64,000 bases of DNA, from the NCBI RefSeq assembly GCF_022427965.1, contig NZ_JAKTTI010000003.1, positions 124,001 through 188,000 on the forward strand, read 5' to 3'. This DNA comes from Fredinandcohnia quinoae (GTDB lineage Bacteria > Bacillota > Bacilli > Bacillales > Bacillaceae_L). Position 1 is the first letter of the stretch. Each line of letters starts with the position of its first letter. A model generated the notes under the pieces. The model searched no databases and was not told the DNA's origin. It saw nothing but the letters and a program-made list of their open reading frames with translations. This document shows, in pieces, positions 14,157 to 23,942 of this stretch. The translations under genes and the position numbers were made by a program.

Positions 14157-16124
14157 TTACAACGGATTCTTAAAATAATATTTTACGATATATTTCTCAC
14201 TATGAAGTTTTATTTCATTTTCATTTATTTGTATATGGTCTATTATTTCTTGATCACATCTATCGATTTCAAGCTGCCATTCAGAACCATTTTTTACTAC
14301 CTTGTAAGTGAGTTTCATATCCTTTTTATCCTTCATTTTCGGATAAAGAATGGTAATAACATCTTGCTCCATACTATCTTCTTTAGGCTTGATTTCAATG
14401 TAAGAACCATACTTTTCAGCCCCTGGATATATGGCGACCTTCTTTGTCATTTCAGGAGGATAAACTGTGTAGAGACTTACCATAGCTTTTTCACCAACAA
14501 TATCAATTTGGTCCCCTGTACATTCATCACCTTGCTTCTTGAATGATGAATCTGATTTGATCTTCGAGTTAGTATGATAGAGAAAGGTTAACTCGTCTTC
14601 CTCAGACTTTTTCTTAACACGGTCTATTACTACAAAATAAGTTTTATCAATATGGAGGACCATCCTCTTCCATAAGGAAATCATGCTATCATATGGCTTT
14701 GTTGCATCACCAACAAGAATATCAAGGTGATCAGATGTATGCCAAACCGTTAGTTCACTTCTTCCTCGATGAATCTGGCCATTCCCATTTACTAACATTG
14801 CATTATGGCCAATCGTTCCTAATGTAAATTCTCTTTTTGGACCCTCGACATAGTCTTGGTAACCTGGATTTGTGAGTAACCATTCACCTGCTACATGTAG
14901 TATGAAATTATTTTGGTCAAAATGATTATGGTCTTTAGCCGATTTACTTGCTGTAAATGCCAGTAAATGGTCGCTAGAACCCCATCCACTTCGGAATGAG
15001 GCCCAGCCAATACTAGGAAAAATCTTTGATGTTTGTTTGTAATATTGATCTGGTGGTAGAGGTGGTATGACGGCTTTCATATGCATCATGATGTCAGGAC
15101 TGGAAGGAGTAAATTCATGGACATACCAGCTTGCAACATGGTTTCTGTTATTGTAAGCTAGCATTCCCAAGATGTAGGCGAGATCAAGGCTATAAAAGGA
15201 ATCAGAGAAATTAGCAAAACTTGCTTTCTCATCTGTTCCAAGCATATAGAAAAATAAATCAGGTAAAAATGTTTCAAAATATTGGTGGTTTATCAATCGA
15301 TCTATTCCCGTAGATCGATGTAAAATGTCTGCAGCCATCAATACATGTCTTGCTGCAACATTCGTATACAATAAACCTTCTATTTCTGGGCTCGTAAGGC
15401 GATTATGTAAATACATCGATAAATAGGAATAAGAATTCGTATAGTAAGCCTCAACATCAACTTCATCCATGATCGCTAAAGAACCAATTAACATAGCAAC
15501 TTGCTTTGAGGCAATAATATTATGATTATTGAAGTTTTGAAAATCAATTTCTAATGGGTGTAAACCATTTAGTAAAATAGCTTCTTGGACGATCTTTTTT
15601 TCATCATTTGATAGGTACTGATAGATGGCATCATAGCCAATTGCCATCGCCAGTATAAAATGGGCATTGCTTAAATTCCCTTCTGCACCACGATGTGGAA
15701 ACTCATACCATCTCTCAAAATGGCTCAAGGCAATCACATATTCCTTAATTTTCATTGCGTACTTTTCGTTATTCGTCATTCCATAAGCAAATGATAGAAT
15801 CTTAATTCGTTCCTCAATTGCTCTTGAATACATTGTCCAATACGGGAAATCTACATAACCATCTGGTTCTGGAATAGGTAACAATTGTGTTAAAGGCAAG
15901 TCGATGGTTAAGGTTACCTCAATACTAGGATAGGTGACATGGAATTTCTCTTCTGTGGCATACGAATCTGCACGCTTATATAATTCATCTGCCATTTTAT
16001 CGAAATGGAGAACTTGGCGATCACCTTTTTGCGTGACCCTTTTTTTCGTATCTTCGATTTCACTTTTAGTCAATAAGATTCGAGGGTGTGGATGAATCGT
16101 TTTTACAATCCCATTGTATTCCAT
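14157..16124 (-). CDS. Heparinase II/III-family polysaccharide lyase
   Basis: A 655-residue protein with no signal peptide, so probably cytoplasmic. Residues ~10-330 form the helical toroid domain (HPRILLTKSEIEDTKKRV; NNHNIIASKQVAMLIGSLAI with the conserved Asn-His pair), and residues ~340-560 the heparinase II/III beta domain, with SKSAKDHNHFDQNNFILHV carrying the conserved HNHxDxNxF motif. The family cleaves uronic-acid-containing polysaccharides (heparin, alginate, hyaluronan) by beta-elimination. The ATG at 16124 follows GAAAGGA with good spacing and is preferred to an upstream in-frame start. It is downstream of the regulator gene and acts on the oligosaccharides the importer brings in. 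The exact substrate is unknown. Confidence 0.85.
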   Translation of the reverse strand: MEYNGIVKTIHPHPRILLTKSEIEDTKKRVTQKGDRQVLHFDKMADELYKRADSYATEEKFHVTYPSIEVTLTIDLPLTQLLPIPEPDGYVDFPYWTMYSRAIEERIKILSFAYGMTNNEKYAMKIKEYVIALSHFERWYEFPHRGAEGNLSNAHFILAMAIGYDAIYQYLSNDEKKIVQEAILLNGLHPLEIDFQNFNNHNIIASKQVAMLIGSLAIMDEVDVEAYYTNSYSYLSMYLHNRLTSPEIEGLLYTNVAARHVLMAADILHRSTGIDRLINHQYFETFLPDLFFYMLGTDEKASFANFSDSFYSLDLAYILGMLAYNNRNHVASWYVHEFTPSSPDIMMHMKAVIPPLPPDQYYKQTSKIFPSIGWASFRSGWGSSDHLLAFTASKSAKDHNHFDQNNFILHVAGEWLLTNPGYQDYVEGPKREFTLGTIGHNAMLVNGNGQIHRGRSELTVWHTSDHLDILVGDATKPYDSMISLWKRMVLHIDKTYFVVIDRVKKKSEEDELTFLYHTNSKIKSDSSFKKQGDECTGDQIDIVGEKAMVSLYTVYPPEMTKKVAIYPGAEKYGSYIEIKPKEDSMEQDVITILYPKMKDKKDMKLTYKVVKNGSEWQLEIDRCDQEIIDHIQINENEIKLHSEKYIVKYYFKNPL

Positions 16125-16189
16125 ATGATCAATCCTTTCTTTTGAGATACCTGTCAATTACTTGTCTATTTTTGTTAAATCGAAGGCTT

Positions 16190-17608
16190 TTACTTCACCT
16201 TCTCATTTAGTAAATTTTCGATTCGACTACATACGTCCCCTGTTCGTTCCATATTTGCCCATAGAAGCTGTAATTCATTTTCGACTAGTTCTATTTCAGA
16301 TGTTGTTAATTGAAGATCTCTAATTGTTTTTGCAAAAGGCATCATTTCTTTAAATGCGTTGTAATTATCAGGATGGATTCCAGGCTGCAATAGATAATTA
16401 TCTTCCGCAACAAAACGCAGAATAGGGATCGTACAGCCATTTCGCTTCAGCATCGTTTGCGCTTCCGTACTAACCATATAATCGATAAGTGCTTTTGCTG
16501 TTTCCTTCATTTGACTATTTGCATTTATTCCGAGCGCCCCACCTAATAAAAGCGTTGCCTTTGTTTCCTTAGCTGGTACAGGAAGGACATCCCATTTAAT
16601 TTTATGGTCCCTAAACTCATTCATAAAATAATAGGTTGTGAGGATCATCGCTGCCCGTTCACGCATAAAGAGATTTTCAGCTAATTCATTACTTCCATGT
16701 GAAAAAATCGGTGAAACCTTATGCTTATACATCATGTCAACACAGAAACTTAATGCATCAATATTCTCAGATGAATTCATCACAGACTTTGAACGATCTT
16801 CTGCCATGAAGTCGCCATTATTTTGGAGAATAAATACCGGCCAACGATTTGATGAGGAGGAGAAACAGAAACCATACTGATCTACTAGTCCATTTTCATC
16901 CATATCCTTCGTGCATGTCTTCGCAATTTTAAGCAAATCATTCCAATTGTCCATTTGAAATGAAGCAGGAATATTTGCCTCCTGGAACATTGTTTTGTTA
17001 TAACAGATCATAACTGGAGAAAAGACAAAAGGTGTGACCATCGTTTTACCATCAACGGCAAACATATCAAATACTTTCTCATAACTATCCTTCTCGGCAT
17101 TTAAATGTTCTGGAACATATTGCTCAAGTAAATCTAAGCGATTTGATTCAATAAGCTCCCGAAAATGGTAATCTGAAACGATAAAAAGGTCAGGACCTGC
17201 ACCATGTTCAATCAATTGCATCACATTATACATATAATCCGTGACAGGTAAAAGCTGTAGATTAATTTTAATAAAAGGGTTCAACTGCTCGAATCTTTCA
17301 ATAATTTCTTCAACAATTTCTCTCTCATATGAATCTGAGAACCACGCAAGAGTAAGTGTTTGTTTTGTTGTTTCTTGTGGCAATGTCACGCGATTGCCCT
17401 TACCAGGGATTTTTTCAATTAATCCTTCTTCGACTAACTGGGCTAACACTTTCCGAACGGACACTCTACTTAAATCGTATTGTTTGCTTAATGTATTTTC
17501 CGGGAGGATAAATTCCCCTGGTTTAATACGACCCGTTAGTATTTCATCCTTTAATTCTGTTAAAAATTTTTTATAGCGTTCTTCAAAATCATTTACTTTC
17601 CTCAGCAC
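16190..17608 (-). CDS. GntR winged-helix regulator fused to a solute-binding domain
   Basis: A 472-residue fusion. Residues ~8-80 are a GntR winged helix (LTELKDEILTGRIKPGEFIL, DLSRVSVRKVLAQLVEEGLI, IPGKGNRVT). From ~86 to the end it resembles a family 1 extracellular sugar-binding protein (LTLAWFSDSYEREIVEEIIERF; GAGPDLFIVSDYHFRELI; MICYNKTMFQEANIP; GGALGINANSQMKETAKALI) but without a signal peptide, so it should bind sugar in the cytoplasm. The start is GTG 17608 after TAGGAG. It likely senses an internal oligosaccharide and controls the palindromes at 13.4, 23.6 and 27.4 kb. GntR fused to other sugar-binding folds is known (AraR); this pairing with an SBP fold is less common. Confidence 0.88.
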   Translation of the reverse strand: MLRKVNDFEERYKKFLTELKDEILTGRIKPGEFILPENTLSKQYDLSRVSVRKVLAQLVEEGLIEKIPGKGNRVTLPQETTKQTLTLAWFSDSYEREIVEEIIERFEQLNPFIKINLQLLPVTDYMYNVMQLIEHGAGPDLFIVSDYHFRELIESNRLDLLEQYVPEHLNAEKDSYEKVFDMFAVDGKTMVTPFVFSPVMICYNKTMFQEANIPASFQMDNWNDLLKIAKTCTKDMDENGLVDQYGFCFSSSSNRWPVFILQNNGDFMAEDRSKSVMNSSENIDALSFCVDMMYKHKVSPIFSHGSNELAENLFMRERAAMILTTYYFMNEFRDHKIKWDVLPVPAKETKATLLLGGALGINANSQMKETAKALIDYMVSTEAQTMLKRNGCTIPILRFVAEDNYLLQPGIHPDNYNAFKEMMPFAKTIRDLQLTTSEIELVENELQLLWANMERTGDVCSRIENLLNEKVK

Positions 17609-17609
17609 C

Positions 17610-17649
17610 GTATACAGCTCCTATACAACTTATTGACGACCTCATTATA
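17610..17649 (-). promoter_or_regulatory. Promoter region of the GntR-fusion gene
   Basis: On the minus strand a TATAAT -10 box lies at 17644-17649, and the region between it and the GTG start contains GTATA-GGAGCTG-TATAC (17610-17626), an inverted repeat with a 7-base centre. This overlaps the ribosome binding site and could be an autoregulatory site, although its arms differ from the three palindromes elsewhere. Confidence 0.4.
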
Positions 17650-17702
17650 TCAAATGTTGTAAAATTAAAACTACTATTTCGAACAGATTGTCTAAAAATG
17701 AT

Positions 17703-18767
17703 TTAGGATAGCCATTTATCAAGGAAAGCATATGCGAGTTGGCGTATTTCATGTGGAAAATCATGACCAGTATTCCCGATATATGATGTGAATTTATTCC
17801 CTTCCCCTAACCAATTGTATAAATTAGCAAGTTCACTTACTCCGTTTGCAGCAGGCTGCCAATGCGGAAAAATATGATCTGTTTGGCCCATCCATAAGAA
17901 AAAGGGAGTTGGTGCCACTAATGCAGCAATTTCATTGAACTCAAACGGAACCTTACCATGATCTATATCTTCGGTAAGCTTTGGAATATGTGAGAACCAA
18001 TCCCTCTTTCCCCACCGATATGTTTCTGGATCTTCAGCAAATGTCGCAAAGCCACAGCTACAGACCACGGCTTTTACTCGTCTATCCACTCCAGCAAGAA
18101 AATACCCATTATAACCACCTAGTGAATGGCCGATCACACCGATTCTTTCATGATTTACAAAGTCGAAGTCACATAGAAGATTGATGCCATGAACATGATC
18201 AATCAACATCTTCGAAACAGCTGACCAATTTGGGTAATTTTCATAAAATGGTCCTGTATAAAAATAATTTGCCCCATCGTTCACACGTTCTCCCGCAGTT
18301 ATCGTATCAGGTGCTAACACAATATATCCTTTTTGCACTAATTCGAGTGCATACTTTCGATTTTCCCTGCCAGCTTCAAGTGAAATATCATTTTTCCCCT
18401 CATTACTTGTTGGATGTAGTGCTAATATAGCCGGAAGCTTCTTCTCGGTTGGAACATTCTTTTGGAAGAGGAAACTCTCCATATTGTTAAAAGAATCATC
18501 CATGTCATCCATAATCGGAACGAGAATATAAGCAGGAACAACATCATCATACACAGAATGGTATTCTATTTTTACTCGATAATGATCGTTTTCCTTTTGT
18601 AACGATACAATTCTACATACATTTTTTTCACAAGGAGGAAGCTCACCAATATACTCAATCCATGTTTGATAAATCATTGAACGTTTCTTATTCCATTGCT
18701 CCATTGATTCAATCCCGTCAAGTAATGGTGGTATGCCATTTTTCCTTAACCATTCCAAATCGTACAA
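17703..18767 (-). CDS. Alpha/beta hydrolase (acyl-esterase-like)
   Basis: A 354-residue cytoplasmic serine hydrolase. The nucleophile elbow is GHSLGG (around residue 213), with the acid in WMGQTDHIFPHW and the histidine in GNTGHDFPHEIRQLAYAFLD near the C-terminus. The LPAILALHPTSNEGK strand and APDTITAGERVNDG segment place it near acetyl-xylan esterase and prolyl-oligopeptidase-like esterases, so removal of acyl groups from a sugar is a reasonable guess. An ATG at 18773 is only 2 bases from AAGGAGG, so the TTG at 18767 with 8-base spacing is the more likely start. It lies 18 bases after the cytoplasmic propeller gene in the same operon. Confidence 0.75.
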   Translation of the reverse strand: MYDLEWLRKNGIPPLLDGIESMEQWNKKRSMIYQTWIEYIGELPPCEKNVCRIVSLQKENDHYRVKIEYHSVYDDVVPAYILVPIMDDMDDSFNNMESFLFQKNVPTEKKLPAILALHPTSNEGKNDISLEAGRENRKYALELVQKGYIVLAPDTITAGERVNDGANYFYTGPFYENYPNWSAVSKMLIDHVHGINLLCDFDFVNHERIGVIGHSLGGYNGYFLAGVDRRVKAVVCSCGFATFAEDPETYRWGKRDWFSHIPKLTEDIDHGKVPFEFNEIAALVAPTPFFLWMGQTDHIFPHWQPAANGVSELANLYNWLGEGNKFTSYIGNTGHDFPHEIRQLAYAFLDKWLS

Positions 18768-18785
18768 GCACATAACCTCCTTGTA

Positions 18786-20609
18786 TCATTCATAAGCATC
18801 GATACTGCAAAGATGACTACCTGAGCCATAATAAATTCGTTGATTATACAGGACGATCCCACTTGTCGCTGTTCGAGAGAGTAATCTTACTCCCTTAACT
18901 GCTATCTCCTCGTTTACACTTATCTTTACAATTGCATTGCTTAATAAGCATAACAATCTATTCCTAGACTCGTCATAAACAAAGCCATTCCGAACCATTT
19001 TTCCGTATTTCGAAAAATCCTCTGAATAGATGACCGCTTTTGATTGTGGATCAAAAACAAAATAGAGGCTTTCATTTGTTAAACAATGTGCATGATCATT
19101 CTTGTCGATATAGATTTGTGAGATTTCTTGAATTCCACGTATTGGTTGGGTTATATCTTCTACTTGTCTTTTTTCCAAGTTAAATAAATAGAGACAGGCT
19201 TCGCTTTCCTTTGGCATAGCACCACCCGGCGTTTCGATGCTTGTGCCTGCTAGAATTAACCCAGATGCTAATTGACCGAGAGAGAAGGTACTTTGGTTCG
19301 GAATAATGTCTGTATGTGGAATGATTGTGTTCGTCTTCGTTGGAACATGATAGATTCCTAATCCCCCACCTACCATGCCATACCCTGGAAACCCTCCCCA
19401 CACAATATGAACACCATCTTTATGGGCAAGGGCACATCTTGGTCGGTGTATTTCCTGATGTTCAAACAGGAGCTTAGGGTTCTTTTCTGGATGGAATGGT
19501 TTCTCTGTATCGAATTCATATAGCTTCCCACCTGCATAAGCTACACCAATCATGAATGTACCTTGGGAAGCATAAGCAGCAATATTACCGCCACCACCTT
19601 GATCAATTGGACCAAAATTATGAATCTCATTTTTTGAAAAATCAAACGTATAGAATTGCAGAGGATGCATAGAAGTCCCGTATAAAGCATGATCAGGACC
19701 TACATATAAGGTAGACAGATCCGCTCCATTCGATTGATAGTCTAGTTGTACTTTTTTCTTGGAACCATCACTATGTTTAAATATGACATACTTTTCCGAG
19801 AGACTATACTTTTCCACAAGATATGTACCCGCATGATTACGATGTATTTTTTGAAATCCTTGCCCTGAATATGGAGACAAAGACCGAGCCGATTCTTGAA
19901 TAGGAACGGCATCTCCATCATGAAGCATCCGCCAATTATCAGATTCGTAAGTGTTTTTTAAATCGATTGCATCCCAATGGCCATATACGTAGCCATCGAC
20001 TCCCTTATATACAAATCCTACACCTTTTGACCTTTGTTCTTCAGCTACGAACGATTTCATCTTATTATCGATCGGATGGAAAGCGATTATATTTTTTCTT
20101 TCCGTCCCAACCCCAACATATATCCAACCCTTATTGTCAATGGCAATGCTGCCAGGGTATTTTTCCGTTTGTTCAATTGAACCAAAATCCGTTATTTTAT
20201 TCGTTTTTGGACAATACGAAAGAACATGGACATTTGGGTATGTGGTAAAATAGACCATTCCTTTGTCATCTTCTGCAAAGCTAAAGCCAATAATATCCTC
20301 ACCATTTTCAATATACTGCGAGAAGATAAATGTTTCTCTAAAAGGGTCTAGCACCATAAAAAGCTGCCCTGCTCCTGTATAAAACAATCCATTGCTACTG
20401 AATGAAGCAAATGGATACTCCACATACTTTTCTGGGAAAAACATTTGCGATGATTGAGAAGTGTCGGGGTCGACGATGACAACAAATCCTTTGGCAGCAA
20501 TCACAAATCGGGATTCCCCTTTTTCATTGATACAAAAGGCTGCTGTTCGTGCTTCATCGTACTGTACTGGTATCCCATGGTCAGTCGCCTCAATGACGTT
20601 GTCACTCAT
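18786..20609 (-). CDS. Cytoplasmic beta-propeller-like protein
   Basis: A 607-residue protein with no signal peptide, made of repeated beta-rich units such as GSIAIDNKGWIYVGVGTERKN, LSTLYVGPDHALYGTSMHPL and SQIYIDKNDHAHCLTNESLY, consistent with a seven- or more-bladed propeller. I recognise no enzyme motif. Its C-terminal half is clearly related to the secreted protein at 23943-27308: compare MIGVAYAGGKLYEFDTEKPF with YIGVYPNARIYEYDLSKPW, and PNQSTFSLGQLASGLILAGT with PDQSIVSLTYKDGKVYGGT. The ATG at 20609 follows GGGGGAG and is preferred to an ATG at 20630 that lacks a site. It may be a lyase or sugar-binding propeller of the glycan pathway. Confidence 0.7.
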   Translation of the reverse strand: MSDNVIEATDHGIPVQYDEARTAAFCINEKGESRFVIAAKGFVVIVDPDTSQSSQMFFPEKYVEYPFASFSSNGLFYTGAGQLFMVLDPFRETFIFSQYIENGEDIIGFSFAEDDKGMVYFTTYPNVHVLSYCPKTNKITDFGSIEQTEKYPGSIAIDNKGWIYVGVGTERKNIIAFHPIDNKMKSFVAEEQRSKGVGFVYKGVDGYVYGHWDAIDLKNTYESDNWRMLHDGDAVPIQESARSLSPYSGQGFQKIHRNHAGTYLVEKYSLSEKYVIFKHSDGSKKKVQLDYQSNGADLSTLYVGPDHALYGTSMHPLQFYTFDFSKNEIHNFGPIDQGGGGNIAAYASQGTFMIGVAYAGGKLYEFDTEKPFHPEKNPKLLFEHQEIHRPRCALAHKDGVHIVWGGFPGYGMVGGGLGIYHVPTKTNTIIPHTDIIPNQSTFSLGQLASGLILAGTSIETPGGAMPKESEACLYLFNLEKRQVEDITQPIRGIQEISQIYIDKNDHAHCLTNESLYFVFDPQSKAVIYSEDFSKYGKMVRNGFVYDESRNRLLCLLSNAIVKISVNEEIAVKGVRLLSRTATSGIVLYNQRIYYGSGSHLCSIDAYE

Positions 20610-20632
20610 TTTCATCTCCCCCTTTTCCATAA

Positions 20633-21868
20633 CTACTTTTTTCTCTGAAAATAGCTTGATACCTTCTTAATTCCTTCTATTATTTCCTCAATGTCACCTA
20701 TTTTGTAAAATTCACTTATATTTATTCGAATCGCTGTATTCAAAATATCCTCTGCTTCAGGACAAGAGCCGGCCTCATAATTTTGGTCTGATAAATCAAA
20801 TGGGAATTGACTATCTACATATGCCTGTTTTTTCTGTAATAAAGGGATTTGATATAGCACCTTTGGGATATATCCTGCCTGATTTGGGATCCCCTCTGCC
20901 GCCAACGCTTGAGAGAACTCTGCTCTCGAACAGGTAAATTTGCTTTCATCAAGTCTGAACATATAGAACCAGTATGTACACCAGCCTCCTGGTGTGATTT
21001 TCATCGGTTCTATTCCTTCAATTCCACTCATTCCTTTTGTCAGCAGCTCCCCATATGTGTTTCGCGTTTGGCAAATCCATTGTAATTTTTTTAGCTGGGC
21101 AATCCCGACAGCTCCTTGTAACTCTGTCATTCGATAATTTGGTGCCAAATATTCGATATCTCTTGCAACAGAATCAGCTAATCTTTGATAGTTTTTATCG
21201 GCAAAGGCATGTGCTTTGAAATAGTCTTCTTGATGAGTAGAATTGACTGTGACAATTCCGCCATCACCTGTTGAAATATGCTTGAAATCATTTGTACTAA
21301 AACAACCATAATCACCAATCGTTCCAACAAGTCGGCCATTATATGTTGTTAAATAGCTTTGAGCACAATCTTCAATGACTTTAATATTATACTTTTTCGC
21401 AATTTCCATAATTGGATCCATATTACAAGGATTTCCCGCTAGATGAACAACGATTATTGCTTTTGTTTTCGGAGTGATTTTTTCCTCAATTGATTTCGGA
21501 TCCAAATTATAGGTGTTCGGCTCTAAATCAGCGAAGACAGGAATGGCATTTTGGTATAAGACCCCAACAATCGTTCCTTGGTCAGTTATCGGACTTGTGA
21601 TGACCTCATCTCCAACCGTAACCCCAGCAGCACCTAAGGCCACATGGATCGCAGCTGTACCTGATGATGTAGCAACACTATATTTCACACCGTACATCTT
21701 GTTAAAATCCGCAAGAAATTGCTTCACCTTCTGGCCAAAATGATAAAAAAGTGTATTTTGATTCAATGCCTCTAGTAGTTCTTTTGCCTCTTCTATCCCA
21801 AATCTTTCCCCGGTTGAAAATGGAGTTGTTTTAACTTTTGATCCACCATGAATCGCTAATTTCGTCAT
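20633..21868 (-). CDS. DegT/DnrJ/EryC1/StrS-family PLP aminotransferase
   Basis: A 411-residue sugar aminotransferase-type enzyme. Family features are GSKVKTTPFSTG near the start, SSGTAAIHVALGAAGVTVGD (residues ~66-85), VIEDCAQSYLTTYNGRLVGT (PLP-binding Asp) and STNDFKHISTGDGGI, whose Lys should hold the cofactor. Members usually make amino sugars for antibiotics or surface polysaccharides; some act as dehydratases. In a catabolic locus this is unexpected. The ATG at 21868 comes one base after the stop codon of the NodB-like gene, so translation is coupled. Upstream in-frame codons overlap the previous gene and are unlikely to be used. Confidence 0.85.
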   Translation of the reverse strand: MTKLAIHGGSKVKTTPFSTGERFGIEEAKELLEALNQNTLFYHFGQKVKQFLADFNKMYGVKYSVATSSGTAAIHVALGAAGVTVGDEVITSPITDQGTIVGVLYQNAIPVFADLEPNTYNLDPKSIEEKITPKTKAIIVVHLAGNPCNMDPIMEIAKKYNIKVIEDCAQSYLTTYNGRLVGTIGDYGCFSTNDFKHISTGDGGIVTVNSTHQEDYFKAHAFADKNYQRLADSVARDIEYLAPNYRMTELQGAVGIAQLKKLQWICQTRNTYGELLTKGMSGIEGIEPMKITPGGWCTYWFYMFRLDESKFTCSRAEFSQALAAEGIPNQAGYIPKVLYQIPLLQKKQAYVDSQFPFDLSDQNYEAGSCPEAEDILNTAIRINISEFYKIGDIEEIIEGIKKVSSYFQRKK

Positions 21869-21869
21869 T

Positions 21870-23588
21870 TTACGCCATCTCTTTTCCGATTTTTTTAACT
21901 GATTGCCGCAAAATCTTTTTCTCAATACATGGAATACCAAAGCGTTCTACTATCTTTTCATTGCACGTATTGTTTGAATTTGGAATAGGTATATAGGCTA
22001 CTGCATCTTCAACATTCACATCATCCAAAGTAAGGACATGATGATTATGATCGACTCCAATTATTGAAATTTTGCGTCGTTTCCGTTCCCATTCATTAAT
22101 TTGTCTAGATGTCCAGAATGTGAAGCCTTCTTGTTTCGCCTGCACAATCAGCTGTTGAATCGCCTCATAGACATCCTCTTGATGATGAATGTGGTACTGA
22201 TGAAATAGGAAATGAGCTACCCCATTCACAAGCTTGACATGATTCAAGAATGGATCGATTACACTTGTGTCAGCTAAGGCATGATGATTTAAATCTTGCG
22301 TTAAAAAACCAAGCTCAAGGACATTATAAAAGCGATTATTTTCATCTGCTGAGGCAATCGGGAAGAACGGATGGCATGTTCCAAAGAGAAAACCGATATT
22401 CCCTTTTTTACTTGGTCCACGTGATTGGTCAACCTCAATTCCACATTTCTCACACCATGTAAAAAACTCTCCCCAGCCTTCAAACCGAGTATAATGATTT
22501 TTATTCGAAACAATATCATTTGTATTGGATGCTTTTTTTAGAATATTTAACTGTTCACGGAAGGCTTCTTCTCCCCAAATACCTTCCTCCGCTTTTAACG
22601 CATTATAGTGAAAGGCCAATTCATGACCATCATTCTTTACCTGCTCGTAAATGGATTGGTCATATCCGGGCATAATCATACACCATGTCGAATGAATTCC
22701 ATGTTTCCGCAAGACATCCAATGTGGTTATCGCCGAGGCATCTTCATTTAAATCACTATCATGAGAAATCATCGCCATATGCTCTACATCTGCTGGCCAA
22801 TAAGCTAAGAATGGAAGAGTTACATTCTTCTCTATGACTCTATTTAAAAGATGTTCAATCATTACTTCACGCCAAAGGTCTGCATATGGTAGTGAAAAAT
22901 ATGGTATACCCGTTCCTGTTTGCTCTCTATCTAAATTCCAATCGAGTTCAAACCCATCATCCGCTTTCAAAATCCCCTCATCGAGATTGGCTGATCCATC
23001 CGGGGCAGGTACTCCATCCTTTGAAACTGGCTGTGTTCCTTGTTGGATACCGACAATTGTTTTAGGAATCGAAATGGCCCAACGATCAATATGGCCTTTC
23101 CCAACTTTAATTTGATGTAAGGCCACTACTTCAGAATCATTTTGGACTTTATTTGTTATATAGATTTTTCCCTTTTCGGATACATTGTCGGAGGGTGTCA
23201 CCTGCTCCCATGGTTCTGCTTGTAAGAAACGTAATGGTTTATCTTGGTTAAAATCATCATTTAAAAATGCGTATCCCCTCTGTACTTCAGATGCTTTTCG
23301 GAAACCGAGCCAATCAGCCAATCTATTTAAACCACCGTAGCTAATGACAGTTCCACCCGCTTCAGCATATTCTACAATTCGTGACATCGCCTTTGGATTT
23401 TCCTCCATAACGCCGATAACCAATGCGTCATAGCTTTGAAGATTAGAGAGATCCTCTACCATTTGAAAGGGCAATCGTAAATGTTCAAAGACCTCCAAAA
23501 TATATAATTCAAACACATTCATCCCATTTGACCATCTGTTTTCTACCTCTTTTTGATCAATATAAATACCGACTTTTCCGATTTTCAA
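21870..23588 (-). CDS. NodB-like polysaccharide deacetylase homologue
   Basis: A 572-residue protein with no signal peptide. Residues ~45-230 resemble a glutamine-amidotransferase-like fold (YDALVIGVMEENPKAMSRI, AGGTVISYGGLNRLADWLG). Residues ~270-530 contain a NodB-type carbohydrate esterase core: MAMISHDSDLNEDAS gives the metal-binding HDxD pattern and NDGHELAFHYNALKAEEG gives H-x-x-x-x-H. Metal-dependent removal of acetyl groups from amino sugars is the family reaction, but substrates of this long form are unknown. The start is TTG 23588 after AGGTG. It is the first gene of an operon running left, with a promoter and palindromic operator just upstream. Confidence 0.7.
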   Translation of the reverse strand: MKIGKVGIYIDQKEVENRWSNGMNVFELYILEVFEHLRLPFQMVEDLSNLQSYDALVIGVMEENPKAMSRIVEYAEAGGTVISYGGLNRLADWLGFRKASEVQRGYAFLNDDFNQDKPLRFLQAEPWEQVTPSDNVSEKGKIYITNKVQNDSEVVALHQIKVGKGHIDRWAISIPKTIVGIQQGTQPVSKDGVPAPDGSANLDEGILKADDGFELDWNLDREQTGTGIPYFSLPYADLWREVMIEHLLNRVIEKNVTLPFLAYWPADVEHMAMISHDSDLNEDASAITTLDVLRKHGIHSTWCMIMPGYDQSIYEQVKNDGHELAFHYNALKAEEGIWGEEAFREQLNILKKASNTNDIVSNKNHYTRFEGWGEFFTWCEKCGIEVDQSRGPSKKGNIGFLFGTCHPFFPIASADENNRFYNVLELGFLTQDLNHHALADTSVIDPFLNHVKLVNGVAHFLFHQYHIHHQEDVYEAIQQLIVQAKQEGFTFWTSRQINEWERKRRKISIIGVDHNHHVLTLDDVNVEDAVAYIPIPNSNNTCNEKIVERFGIPCIEKKILRQSVKKIGKEMA

Positions 23589-23613
23589 CCTACTTCACCT
23601 ACCCGTCTTTATG

Positions 23614-23677
23614 AACATGTATATGACATGTATATCGCTAATATCAATACTATAATATAAAACTAATGATCTTTCAA
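23614..23677 (-). promoter_or_regulatory. Promoter and palindromic operator of the deacetylase operon
   Basis: On the minus strand TTGAAA (23672-23677), 17 bases, TATAGT (23649-23654) form a good SigA promoter. The palindrome TACATG-TCATATA-CATGTT (23614-23632) follows about 16 bases after the -10 box, the same relative place as at 13.4 kb. It differs from that site by one end base. Confidence 0.65.
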
Positions 23678-23700
23678 TGTTTTTAAGAATATTTTGACAT

Positions 23701-23896
23701 ATCAAAATGCGCCTTAGCGTATTTGCGCCAAGATTTTTTCGAGCTTGCTCGAAAAGCTTCCTTTAAAAAATCTGAGGCATCCGCCGGAGGCTTTACCTTT
23801 ATTCAGTCGGGGTTTGAACCCCCACTGAAATGAAAACTGATTTGCATTCATCTCACCACTTATAGAAGTGGGAGACTTCTGATGAATAAAGTTAAA
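23701..23896 (+). repeat. Hairpin-rich ~190-bp dispersed repeat, copy 2
   Basis: Second copy of the element at 5048. The TTTTCGAGCTTGCTCGAAAA palindrome, the TCCGCCGGA segment, a GGGG-TTTGAA-CCCC hairpin and the CCACTT-ATAG-AAGTGG hairpin are all kept with small changes. It separates the terminator of the secreted propeller gene from the promoter of the deacetylase operon. Small open frames across it (for example 23714-23962 minus) are products of the repeat. Confidence 0.8.
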
Positions 23897-23934
23897 AGCC
23901 CGAGAACGAAGTGAGGTCACTTCTTCCCGGGCTT
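23896..23934 (-). terminator. Terminator of the secreted propeller gene
   Basis: AAGCCCGAGAACGAAGTGA (23896-23914) pairs with TCACTTCTTCCCGGGCTT (23917-23934), a long near-perfect hairpin. On the minus strand it ends in GGGCTTTTAAC. It lies 8 bases after the stop codon of the gene at 23943. Confidence 0.8.
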
Positions 23935-23942
23935 GCTTCTTA

